DNA of 64,000 nt, from positions 7,434,501 to 7,498,500 of the forward strand of contig CM062201.1 in assembly GCA_031216445.1 (NCBI GenBank), read 5' to 3'. This DNA comes from Lateolabrax maculatus. Its lineage: Eukaryota; Chordata; Actinopteri; Acropomatiformes; Lateolabracidae. Below, piece after piece: positions 48,401-59,500 of the stretch. Under the pieces are notes generated by a model, which made no database searches, had not been told where the DNA came from, and saw nothing but the letters and a program-made list of their open reading frames with translations. The translations under genes and the position numbers were made by a program. Within the stretch, counting starts at the first letter, position 1. Each line of letters begins with the position of its first letter.

Positions 48401-49123
48401 TCACCCACACGCAACCGATCGGCTTTTAATCAGAAAGTTCCTTTTTATGACCGCAGTGTCCACAGATATAACTGCAATCCAAGCATCACTATTGTGCGTA
48501 AGTGCAGCTTTGTCTGGTTGTGGCATTATCGGTTTACACAACTTCTAATGAACATTTCTCATTACGTTTACACAGACATTTTATAGACCAAAGAATTGAT
48601 CAAAAACAATGATTCCTTGCTTCATTGATAATAAAACTGTTAGTCACTGCCCTACTCTTGTCATGGGATACACCCTTACACACTAAGACAAACATTATGT
48701 TAATACAAGTCACCTGAAGCGGGAGCTGGTCTGCCAAGAAGGAGCCCACCAAATTGCAGGTGTCACCTCCCAACCACAGCAGCAGGAACCAAATAGAGAG
48801 GGCACTGTCCATATTCCCTGTTTTGCATGAGCTGTAATACTGTCTGCAATCGGAGAAAACAGACAGAGCCATAGATGGTGTTTAGATAAAAGAGCACTTC
48901 CTCTGAGAGGCACAGACACCGACACAAAAACTTACGGAAGTGAAGACACCATGAAGCAGAGGATGGACAGTAGGCCTAGGTAGATGCTGGCCATATCCCT
49001 CGCATCCTGGGCACATTCCCCCAGCCCTTCCCAAACCCATTTGGACCCATTAGGGCACAGGGAAGTGAAGTTTCCTTGGGTCGATCCAAAGGCACCCCGA
49101 GTGAGGACTCCATCTGTCCGCAT
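45401..49123 (-). CDS. slc66a1: Lysosomal cationic amino acid exporter PQLC2 (SLC66A1)
   Basis: A seven-helix PQ-loop transporter that exports lysine/arginine and mixed disulfides from lysosomes. Coding exons in gene order: 49123-48936, 48843-48714, 47316-47229, 46755-46601, 46491-46399, 45676-45401 (last one provisional). Landmarks: WVWEGLGECAQDARDMASIY; first PQ motif SSLPQYYSSCKTGNMDSALS, followed by LGGDTCNLVGSFLADQLPLQ; TYTAIYYVVADVAMLSLYFY; FRGRALLS; EIIGFSIGSVSSVLYL and second PQ motif SRLPQMYTN; STEGVSYFLFALVILGNT; HHLPWLIGSLGTLSLDLIV. NFTS is a possible N-glycosylation site near the N-terminus. Read straight on, the last exon adds an unrelated 29-30-residue tail and gives about 309 aa (human about 291). 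The family normally continues with a QFLxYR segment, so a donor at ATT/GTATCC and a further exon not found here are likely. The intron after 46601 begins with GC. Confidence 0.92.
45929..45988. repeat. Compound trinucleotide microsatellite (TTA/TCA/CAC)
   Basis: Runs of TTA, then TCA, then CAC units follow each other in the intron between slc66a1 exons at 46399 and 45676. It is a simple repeat. Confidence 0.9.
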
Positions 49124-49626
49124 GTTCTGTTGGAGAAAAAAGCCTCTGTGAATATCCACTTACATACATCTTCAGTTCTCATTACATCGCCAGCCTATAG
49201 CAATGTTTACATCGTGTTTCCAGGAGACCATAAAATGAAAATGGGAAGTATCTCAACCATATGGCGCAGATGTGGGGTTTCCAGAGCTTGCTGACACATT
49301 CAAATCAGCCATCGAAACTTCAAAAAGAACATCACAAATACCACAAATCAACACAGAAGGCAGTTTTCCAGTGTAACGTGGTCGCAGAGGGGTCAAAGGT
49401 TATTGAACCCTTAAAAACAACATCACAACAGCCTGTTTAGATCCACATCCTGCTTTTGATACGCTGATTAGATCAAGACAGTGGCGGTCAATTAAAGTCG
49501 GAGGTATGTCTAACACTGGGTAACGCCATTTGCCCTTTTCACACAAAATACACTCAACAGAAACCAGAAAATAAATAAACCAAATTATGTGTTAGCCACT
49601 GCTAAAGGTTGCTGCCAACGACGACG

Positions 49627-49649
49627 TCAACAACAACAACAACAACAAC
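49627..49649. repeat. (CAA)n simple repeat
   Basis: A short run of CAA units in the first intron of slc66a1. It is flanked by a modestly CpG-rich stretch (49650-49900) that contains CTGATTGGTC, an inverted CCAAT-like box. No exon was recognised there. Confidence 0.75.
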
Positions 49650-50599
49650 CCGGTAACAGACGGCTGGAGTTCGTCTGTGGCTTTTACGTGGAAAAACGTC
49701 TACAGCAAGCACACTGGAAATGAACAAAGCAAATGTGTCTCGCCTGTGTGGTCGCTGACATGCCGGCCAAGTCCTCAGCAGAACAAAAACCTCCGCGGGA
49801 CTGGCGAGGAAACACGGAAGCAGGCGATAAACAAGGCAGACGCTGTCCGCCCGCTGATTGGTCGGCAGCGCTGAAACGTCACAGTCAGAACACACTACTC
49901 CTTCAAAATAAAAGTCTACTTTGGATCGGGCTCCAGTCCGTTGCGCTTCATTTAGTAACAATTACCGAGTTATCTATTGTAAGCTTTAACACACTGTGAA
50001 TTTAAGAGACGTAAAAGGGGAGTAGGGGGGGGGGGCAAAGTCTCTGATCGCGTGTGTTAAATCGTAAAATATGTGTAAAGGCCGTACTTTGCTTTCATGT
50101 TAATGTTACTTTTCTGTAGGACTGGGGCAATTCAGCCGTGCCAATCTGATGCCCCAGCGCCCGCACATTTCACATGCTCGCATCACATATCTACAAGCCT
50201 TGTTAAACTGGATTATTTTCCCTCCACGTGGTAATTCAGTCATTAGTCGTGAGTCTCCATTAGTCCTGTGGCCTCCTGCATTCTTCAACTGGCTTTTTTA
50301 GAATGCAGCCGTGAAAAATAATACACCTATAATAACCAGGCCCATCAGGGTCAAATCTTATGTAAACCGGGCTTGTATGCAAATGTTCTCACTCAGTGAA
50401 CTTGAAAGACGTTGATAGGCTTTTCGTAGAAGTCCTTTAACACCCACAGCTCCTGTCTTTTGTTATACGGAGAACTGATGAGATGGCCAATTCTCGTTCA
50501 CACAATAAAACAAAGGTTACTTCCAGACGCCATAACGACTTGTCCTGATTATCTTGTGTTCAAGACAAAAAAAAGTTGATAATGTCAGTGTGTTGTGAG

Positions 50600-50972
50600 C
50601 AGAGGGGGAAGTAGGCCGCTCAGATCCTGTACTAAAGTAAAAGAAGCAATACCACAGTGTAGAAATACTCTGTTACTAGTTAAAGCCCTGCATTCAATTT
50701 TTTTTACCTCAGGTACAAAAGTATTAGAATCAAAAAATGAAAGTAAAAGTACTCGTTATGCTGAATGGCCCATTTCAGAATATTATATTAATGGATAATG
50801 GATGCAATCTAAGTTAACACATAAATGTAGTGGAGTAAAAAAGTAAAATATTTGCTAATTAATTGTAGCTGAACAGAGGCATGACAGGAAATGGAAATAC
50901 TCAAGTGAAGTACAAGTAGGCCTACCTCAAAACTTTACTGCAGTAAATGTGCGAGGTTACTTTCCAGCCCTG
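50600..50972. mobile_element. hAT-like palindromic MITE
   Basis: The element begins CAGAGGGGGAAGTA and ends TTACTTTCCAGCCCTGG, whose reverse complement (CCAGGGCTGGAAAGTAA) resembles the start. Inside are many AAGTA/TACTT units (CTAAAGTAAAAGAAGC, AAAGTAAAAGTACTC, CTCAAGTGAAGTACAAGT). This matches a very common teleost non-autonomous element. It has no coding capacity and lies in slc66a1 intron 1. Confidence 0.65.
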
Positions 50973-51108
50973 GTTTGGAGTCATCCGAGGCGGGGAAAGA
51001 CGACAAAAAAAAAAAGAAAAAAAAAAAAAGGAGAGAATGAATCGTTAAATCGAGAAAAACGTTTGTTTGCGACATAATAAGACAAACATGAGGAGAAAAA
51101 CGTCCTAC

Positions 51109-51310
51109 CTGGAGAAGACGCCGCGCTCTGAATGCAGAGGAGCCTCGTCCAGCTGTGCGGCGGCGGTCAGCTGACAGCGCGTCACTCTGACGGCTCAGCG
51201 GCCGCTCAGGGTCAAGAGCACCGTGCACCTTCAGCCGCCGCCACGGGCCTCTCCCTCCTTCAGACCGGGTCCGACTGCTCGGAGCGACAAGAAGCAGGAA
51301 GACGGGACCG
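51109..51310 (-). promoter_or_regulatory. slc66a1: slc66a1 promoter and non-coding first exon
   Basis: A CpG-rich block in which the reverse strand ends with CGGCGTCTTCTCCAG and a donor GTAGGACG at 51109/51108. It fits a 5' UTR exon joined to the acceptor at 49127, three bases before the slc66a1 start codon. It contains the palindrome GTCAGCTGAC (51166-51175), which differs from the TFEB CLEAR consensus GTCACGTGAC only in the two central bases. The transcription start is inferred, not seen. Confidence 0.5.
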
Positions 51311-51589
51311 AAACTGGCAATGCGGACCTCTTCTTACCGTAAAAATCACAGCTCAAATACTATCTTCCCGGTGACTGTCACTACTATGGTGAAAATGTAG
51401 TTAAAACAATGTGGACTACAAATCTGGAGAGCTAGACACACTTCTGATTCTTTCTTTTTTATATATATATTTACAACTGAGACCTTTTCTTGCAACACAT
51501 AAGGAATGCAGTACTGCCAGATGGAAATGAAAAGGTTAGAAAAAGGAGTCTCCAGTGTATACTTAATTTTCCTCTGGATGACCCAAACA

Positions 51590-52250
51590 ACAACAACAAC
51601 AACCACCTCACAAATAAAGGAGACATGGGAGGCTGAAATGAACACAGATATCTCACTTGATACCTGGAGGGAAACCCATTCTAATTAATTGGAGGGAGTT
51701 CAAATGGAAAGTTATAACAAGATGCTGCTCCGACCAGTTCAGACAAGTGCTGGAGAAAATGTGGACTGCAAAAAGGGGAAACCACACACATATTTTTTGG
51801 TCATGTACGAACATAAGTCATTTCTGGAAGGTCGTGTGACACGATGTGACTCGGTGCAGCTCCTGAAGGCTTTGAGGGGAGGGCCAACATGTATTTGTTA
51901 CAAATACTCATAAGGGCTGCGAATAAATCTTTCACATTAGATGGCTGAAACCTGAACCTCCAACATACAACATCTGGATTAAAAAAGTATGAGAACTACA
52001 TGAGATGGAACAAATCACATATGGGATAAGGCTGCAAAGACCCACATTTATAATTAAGAGTCCTGTAGTGAGTCTGTAAATGCAATGAGAGAATTCTGAA
52101 ACTCATACCCCCAACCGTACCCCTTGTAACCTGTTGTACTTCAACATTTTGTTGTACTTGTACTAAAACTGGACAGATGTCAAGGCAGCTGGAAACTTTG
52201 TGAAGACAATGACAGAAAGTGAAATGATGTCCAAACTGCACCAAATGTAC
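51590..52250 (+). mobile_element. Degraded L1-like LINE, C-terminal part of ORF2
   Basis: Scattered frames carry the wording of the L1/Tx1-type ORF2 tail: ETWEAEMNTDISLDTWR, then NWREFKWKVITRCCSDQFRQ, MWTAKRGNHTHIFWSCTNIS and HFWKVV. The order C-x-x-C-like remnant, HIFWSC, then FW is typical of fish L1 elements after the reverse transcriptase. Several frameshifts and stops show it is dead. It lies between the slc66a1 promoter and trim33. Confidence 0.6.
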
Positions 52251-52458
52251 AGAATTCTTAAGTAAAAGTAAAACATAAGTTCAAAAAAACAACACAGAGT
52301 AACAGATGTGTCGGCTAAACCTTGTTAGTTAATTGTGTCGTAGTTTAGAGTTTCATGAAAGACATTTGACATGTCATGTTAGGAAAAGCACAAGTTTAGA
52401 TAATACATTTAATTATGGCTGAATTCCATTTAGCTGCCTCAGATTTGGGGTCCTGGAA

Positions 52459-52830
52459 TTGTGCATGGCGGCCGGGACACTTGAACAGGACAGAGCCATC
52501 GCAGCATGTAGTTATTGTGCACAACAGAGCTGGAACAAACCTCCAGAGGATATTAGGCCCTTACCACCTTCAAATCCAGGTTTGAGACTTTGGAGTTCTG
52601 CACTGCCTTTGACTGGACTTTCAACACTCGAGATGAACCACATTCCCCTTCTATCCGGTATTTATATCTCTGTTCTTAATGTTTGTTTAAGAAGGTTTCT
52701 ATTCTTTTAATTTTCACGTTTTTAGGCATTTTTTTCTAAAATGTTTTGAATGCATTATATAAAGCCCTTTGGCTGCCTTTGTGTATGAAATGAAATGTAC
52801 AAAATAAATGTGCCTTGCCTAATGTTATTA
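52459..52830 (+). mobile_element. 3' end of an L2-like LINE relic
   Basis: The frame QQSWNKPPEDIRPLPP resembles the C-terminal signature of L2/CR1-type ORF2 (a tryptophan-Asn...PEDIR box). About 200 bases later it ends with ATTATATAAAGCCCTTTGGC and ACAAAATAAATGTGCCTTGC, a stem-and-tail form like that of L2 3' ends. It is truncated and inactive. Confidence 0.55.
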
Positions 52831-53077
52831 GTAACACCTGTTGACAGTTAGGCCTGTAGATTATCCAAAGTAAAGGGGACACTATTTCTGTAAAGAGATG
52901 TAAGTACCACAAATTAAATCCACCCTCATTCTATTGCAGCAGAGGCAGACGTTTTGAGGCAGACAGGCATCCTGAAAAGTTATTTTGTAATATGTTTTGA
53001 ACTGCTCCTTTAGGAGCTCTCCAGCAATCCCCAAACCTCCACACCACACACTTTCTTTGATATATTTCAAGAACAAG

Positions 53078-53598
53078 TTTTATTGATGACGCACCCAAAC
53101 ATCTATACTGCAGGAATACCTACAGTGGGCTAGATTCTCTCATTTACATAACGCTTCCACAAAGTCATACAAATACTTGGTAGGTTTCATGTCAAAGTAT
53201 AGATATAATACATTAAGAACTGGGGTCAGGGGATTTAAACATTTTATAAAGCAACTGTCACAACAAATCTACAAATGAAAATGGATGATAGAAAAGAAAC
53301 GATCAATCGATAACCACTGCAAAACAAGTCCTACTTCAAACTCTGTACAAGCGAGTTCTTAAGTGTCCATGAAATAAGGAGAAATGCAGCTCGTCTATGG
53401 TTCGGTCCTCAAGAGCTCTGATGAAGGCAGACGTCTAATGTAGTTGACAGTAATTCTTTCGAAGGCAAGGATGAGATAAACCAAGCAGTTTGTACAGCGA
53501 ATCTCGTCCTTTTTGTTTGCTGCCTCAAACAAAGGAGAAGTGTGGGACGTGAGGAAGACAGTTTTTCACTTCTCGTTTCTTTTGTTTGTGGTTGGTTC
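53078..53598 (-). other. trim33: trim33 3' UTR with polyadenylation signal
   Basis: After the trim33 stop codon (53601-53599 on the minus strand), about 515 bases lead to a canonical reverse-strand AATAAA (TTTATT at 53078-53083). No other exon is seen. This is the most likely 3' end. Confidence 0.55.
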
Positions 53599-56500
53599 TC
53601 ACTTGATGTGGAACAATTTCTCATCTGTTTTTAACCGTTTGCGTCTGGGCTGTATGAAGTCCTCCTCAGAGTCGTCTGTGTCCTCCTCTTCCTCCTTTTC
53701 TTTTGTGTCCGGGGACTCGGATTCAGGTGTTTCGGGGAAGCTCTGCCCTGGGAACATCTCCTGCAACTTCTCCTCAAAGTACAGACTCACGGCCTTGCCA
53801 GATATCGCCATCTCCGATCCCGCCTGCCGGAGGAGGAGGAAGAGAGGGTGGGAGAGGAAGAGGGTGAAGAGTGATATGGAGCAAGCAGGTGTGAGAGTAC
53901 CATTGAGCAGGAGGAATGAATGGATTGAAGCAGGGAGGAGGAAAAGGAGAATGAGGAGACAAATTAGACCTGGTTAACACTCCTCGTGGCAGGGTGGCGC
54001 CAGCTCAACCTTGCTGTACAGAGCAGAGATATCCTGCTGCCCCGTCCCACTGTGGCTCCATGACGCATTTCAATAAGGCTGGCTTCAAACACTTCCATCC
54101 AATTTAGAGGTCAATGAAGCAACCAGTAGGGCTCAAATAAAGTATCTGCATTTTTAAAGGTTGTTGAAAACCTTTAATGCCAGTTAAAACATGAACATTT
54201 AAAACATTATTAATACCACTGACACATGAAAACCAATTCTGTAGACGTTAATGAAAAGAAAAAGAAAAGCCTTAATCAGCTGATCTGTTGAGCCAGGTAC
54301 AAGAAACGAGCCCTAAACCCAGGAGTTCACTTGTGTGAAGAGAAAGATTGTGATGTCACAGTCAGTAGTTTCTTGGTCGCCGAAAAACCTAGAAAACCCA
54401 AAGGAAGTCCGGACAGATGCTCGTGTGCATCCGATTGCTTAAGGGAACATTTAAATGAACCAAATGCTATGACGGGCCATGCAAGCTATAATTCCTCTTG
54501 GGCCTCTCATATTCTGCTTCCACATGCACACTCTACTTTCAAACACTTGCATTTTCACTCTCATATGCGTATATTTTCTCTTCTACATATACAGTATATG
54601 TGTACTTTGCTTTCATATTAAAGAGTAACTTAAACCCCCCTGAAATGCTTGTCTTAGTTTTCACCTTGCTGCAGTGAAGTACAGGTGTACTCCAGGACCC
54701 TGTGACATCACAGGTGGGTGTGGTTAACCCATCAGTGATCCGGCTGTGGTCGCGGTGAAACAGGCTTGAACATTTCAAACAGAGAGGGCAGCCAAACACT
54801 GCTTTTTAGCCTGATGTTGCCCTTGTATGAGAGAGGCCCAGAATTAATTATGGTTGGTACAGCCCCTAATAACACAAGACACATGTGACACCCTGACACT
54901 TATAACCGGGTTATACTAGAAAAGAAGTGGTTCATACAACATGCTTTCCCAAAGCAATCTGACCATCCGACAGGCAGTTCTTACAGAGTACACTGGTGCC
55001 TTAAATTAACTGGTTGCAAGACCTCTGAAGGTAATTTGACCAAATAACAGTTGGATACAATTTGAGACTGTTTAACCTACTGACACCATATAATCTATCA
55101 CACTTTCTTTACCACCTTTCATTAAGATTATTAAGAGAAGTAATCCGTTGTTTGAACCTGTATGACTGCCCAATGCTCTTGAATTAAGACGAAGGGCAAA
55201 AACATTTCTTGGAGCCTCAGTGGGAGGGGACAGGACATCTGTGCTCTATTTGAAACGGCTTACCTGCGTATTAATCTGTTTCTCCTCATCATAAACCTGG
55301 ATTATTCGAGACATCTAAAAAGGGGCAATAACATTACAACAAACACAGTGAAGCAGCAAGGGGGAAGAAAAGAGTTCACAGCACAGGCAGGTTAGATAAT
55401 AACAGATCAGAAATCTGTTTTACGGCCTACTGTGCTCAAGCCTACAAGGTGTGCATCACCAAGTCGGTACCGCAGAAATGAACAGCAAGTAAAGTCCGCA
55501 CTCAGTTTAAAATTAATTTAGTCACGGGCTACAGGGAACGTGTCATCATTTTAGTTCATCTCTTATAGATCTATCTCGTGGATATTTTCTATATCACCGT
55601 CTCTATGGTGGTACATACAATGCACTTTCTACAGACACGTTTGACTGTTTAACTAATTGTCAGCTCTTCTGTCTTTGATTATTCTTTCACCATTTATGTG
55701 TAGATAAAAGCATAATTTCAGCTTATATATGTTGTCAAGAATGTTTTCTTTGTATCAACTGATACAATCACAGGAATTAATACGTTATAGTTTTTTTAAC
55801 TGTTGCTGACAGATAAAAAATCTAAGAAAGTAATATCGGTGAATGCTATTAACATTATCAAAGGTCTCAGTTAACCAGAGTTGTAAGTACTGCGGCTCTC
55901 CAAAGCGCTTCATAACTTAGACTTTGTTTTTTCCATACAACTGTTTTATAGGCAGGCTTTTCTTTACAGAAACGTATATTTCAAATCTGTCGTAATAACA
56001 ATTATTTGACAGGTTTTTAGGTCTCCGGTTCTGGAAGATGTAACAGTGAAAAAAAGCTTCAATCCATCTTGGAGTGCTAGACCTTTATATGTGTTGCCAT
56101 GGGTGGTGCCCTATGTAACCTGAATAGTCACATGAGTAATAATGCACAAATTAATGACTTCCTAATTACTTTAAATTTACTTGAGTAATCGAATTACATT
56201 ACAGTGATGATGTCCATCTGCTGAAATGCCTCCTCTATATTGTTACGTCATGCAAACTAAAATTATAAAAGCTGTATTGAGCATTTCCAAAATCCTTCTC
56301 AAATGAGAACCGTGCTTGCTGTGGATTGTGGTTACACAATAACATCATATATACCGCAAGGTTGTCCTGCAAGGCTCAGAACCTTTACGATCAACATGAG
56401 CCAGATGAAGTAATGTCTCAGGGTAGTCTTGGTTGTCATTCCAGACATTGTTCACTTCTGGATAATAAATAGAGGCTCCCTCATGTAGTTGGAAGGTATA

Positions 56501-59500
56501 ATATGCTCATATACAGTATACTTTATAGTATAGTAGTAAGACCTTGTTCCATTACAGACAGAGGGTACATGATATCATAAACAATTAAACTGATACCCAC
56601 ACCAGCGTCCAATTGTAAAGAATCAAATGAAATAAATACATCAAATATACATTCAAATACATCATTCCCGCATAGAAGAATATGTAAAGATGAAGGAAAT
56701 ATGAAATACTCAAGTGACCACAGACATCAATTAAAAACCAAACTTGTGATTTATCATTGTGATGCAGACAGTGTTAACAGGGTTCAGACAGTGTTCCTGC
56801 AGTCAGTGTGAAGAGAGCACAGTGACGCCTTTACACTTCATCTTCAACAGCCAGTGTTAGTAGGAGTACAAAACTGTACACACACTGCAGGCTGTAAGCA
56901 CCACTTCCCACCTCCCACCTCCTTTTGTGAGGCAGTGTCTTCACATTAGGTTAGACTAATATATAAGTTTGCCAATTCTGGCCTCACTGAAGTAAAATAT
57001 AAGATACCCAACACTGACGTGTGAACACTGATTATCCTTTTCATTGTTCACGTACCTTTTTGCAAATAAATTATTAATTTAGAGGCTTAGTGTGTTAGCC
57101 TAGCAAGAAAACGGTCAAATGATGCAATCTAAGCCATTTAATTAGCTGGTGGTAAATTAAACTTCAACTCATATCAGTCTAACCCTTGTCTGCATGCACA
57201 CACATACAAGCAGATGCAATTCAAGAGCAGGCTCAAGACTCATGCTGCTCACCTCATTGTACTTCGCACAGTTTTTGAAGACCAGGCGCATGTCGGACAC
57301 AAACGCCTCGGTGGACTGGTAGTACTGGGAGCTCCGTAACTGCAGCTTCCTCTTCACCTTCTTCAGGTCCATGGGCTGCTTGATAATCTTGTAGTAGTTC
57401 GGCACCTGGTTGGACAAAAGTGGGTCAGAGAGCATCTCTAACTAATTTAAAGGAGGGTGATAAGTTTCTATTTGCTTTGAACATTAGAGGCGGAGGACAA
57501 TGTGGGTTGTTGTCAATGCAACAACCAGTGAGTAACTGAGTAACTGCATACCAACAAGATTTTAGAACATCCTATAAGGCTTAAAAGCAACTGCTGTGCT
57601 TTGTGTTGTCTGTAGTGGGTAGAAATCTGCCGGGATCCAGATACTTTCAGGGCCAAAGAACAGAAAGACGAGGAAGGATGACATGGCCTGTTCCTTGTAC
57701 CTGTACAGCTTGGTGACCTCTAAACAGTCATTTTATTTTTAAGAAGATTTTTTTTTGTGTGTAATTTTTTGCCTTTATTTGATAGCTTGACAATGGAGAC
57801 AAACAGGAAGTGCAAAATAAAAGCATTTTCCACTGCAGACATACATACAAATATAAATAGACACTTTCCACAGGGTCTCTCCTTTCCGCCCTCTTTAAAA
57901 CTCATTAATCAGATCTGATTATGAACATCAGATCAGGTACCTGACAACATGATTTGCCAACATAGATGCTGTATGAAATTATGTTCATTTGTAAAGCCCT
58001 TCATCACAAGCACGTCTCAAAGGATTTTATGAGTTCTTAGAATAATGAGCCCGCCAAGAGCTAATTAATCAAATTTTCAAAAAAAAAAAAAAAGAATCAT
58101 ATAATGAAATAAAAGAAAAACCAGCACACAGGACACAGGTGTGTGTTTGTGAAGGTCATGAAGAGGTACTTACAGAGCTAGGAACAGGTTCCCTGAAGCC
58201 CACGCTGAGCTCATGACAGAAAATGTGCAGCAGGAGGCGTTCACATCTCTGCAGAGAGAGAGGGAGAGAGAATTAGTTGCCTTGTACTAATCATGATGAG
58301 GCCTTTGATTGTGCGGTGGCTGTACTGACCCTCTGGTCCTCAGGATTCAGACCCTCTTTGCCACTGATTTTCCTGCTGTCGTCACAGTACTCTATCTCCG
58401 GGGTGTTGAGACTCCGGCAAAACGTGCAGAGAAAGTCACCCCTGAGATTGAAGGAAAAAAAAAATAAATAAAAAACTATCACACAGAGGACACTGTGTTA
58501 ACGCTGTCGTTCATTTTGTATAGGCTTTCATCTCAGGGTCGATTGGCCAGAGCCAAATGTTTTGAAAAGGGCCAAATGTTTTGAAAAGAGCCAAATGTTT
58601 TGAGAAGATCCAGAACATTCAGAGTAATATGGAGTGGTATATTTGGACATTAAGTTTAGAAAGATGTCTGTCTGTTAGTATGGGCCTGTTACTACAAATC
58701 AGGTGTCAACTTTGTCAATGTCTAAAACAGGTTCTGGTTTTACCGTTGCATCTGAGCCATTCTGTAGGTCTTTTCTTTTTCTGTTCTCTTTTTTAAACGT
58801 GTGTGCATTTGCATGTTTCCCTAAATGTTACTATCCCTAATACTGGCTAAGTCACTGAAAAAATACAGGTCATATTCTAATAAACTTGGAGGTGTAAAGA
58901 TTTAAAAGAGTGTGCTGGCAGTGTGCAGTAGTTTAACTGTTGTTAAAAAAAATATTCAACCAAAAATGAATCCCTTATACTTACTTTGGGAAGATTTTTA
59001 TGGTGGGTACATGGCATTTCATGTGGAACACTTTGGGACAGCGGTCGCAGCACAGAAGGTCACCACCGTTGATACAGACAGCGCACCAGTCTTCATTGGG
59101 GTCATCCTCTTTCCCACTGGCCGACGCCCCGCCCCCTTTGGTCTCTGTCCCCTTGTCTGAGTTTCCGTTAGTGAGCGGTGTGCCTGCCGTGCTGCTGCTG
59201 TTCTCAGAGGATAACGAGGTAGTGGAGGTCATAGTGGTAGTGGAAGAAGAGAAGGTGGCGGCACTGGAGCCATTTAGTCCAGAACAAGGTGTCTCAGACT
59301 GGGGTTCTGTTTTGATGTGCTCCCCTAAAGCCTTGAGAGCATCTTGGCCTGTAGATACGACTCCCAATACAGGAAGTGGACTGTTCTCCGGACTGCTCAT
59401 CTGGGGGAAAACACACACAAAAACATTAAGACCAAACCATGATGAGTAAAGCTTATCTCCTCACTTTTCTTATTTCACCAGTTCTTGCACATGTACAATA

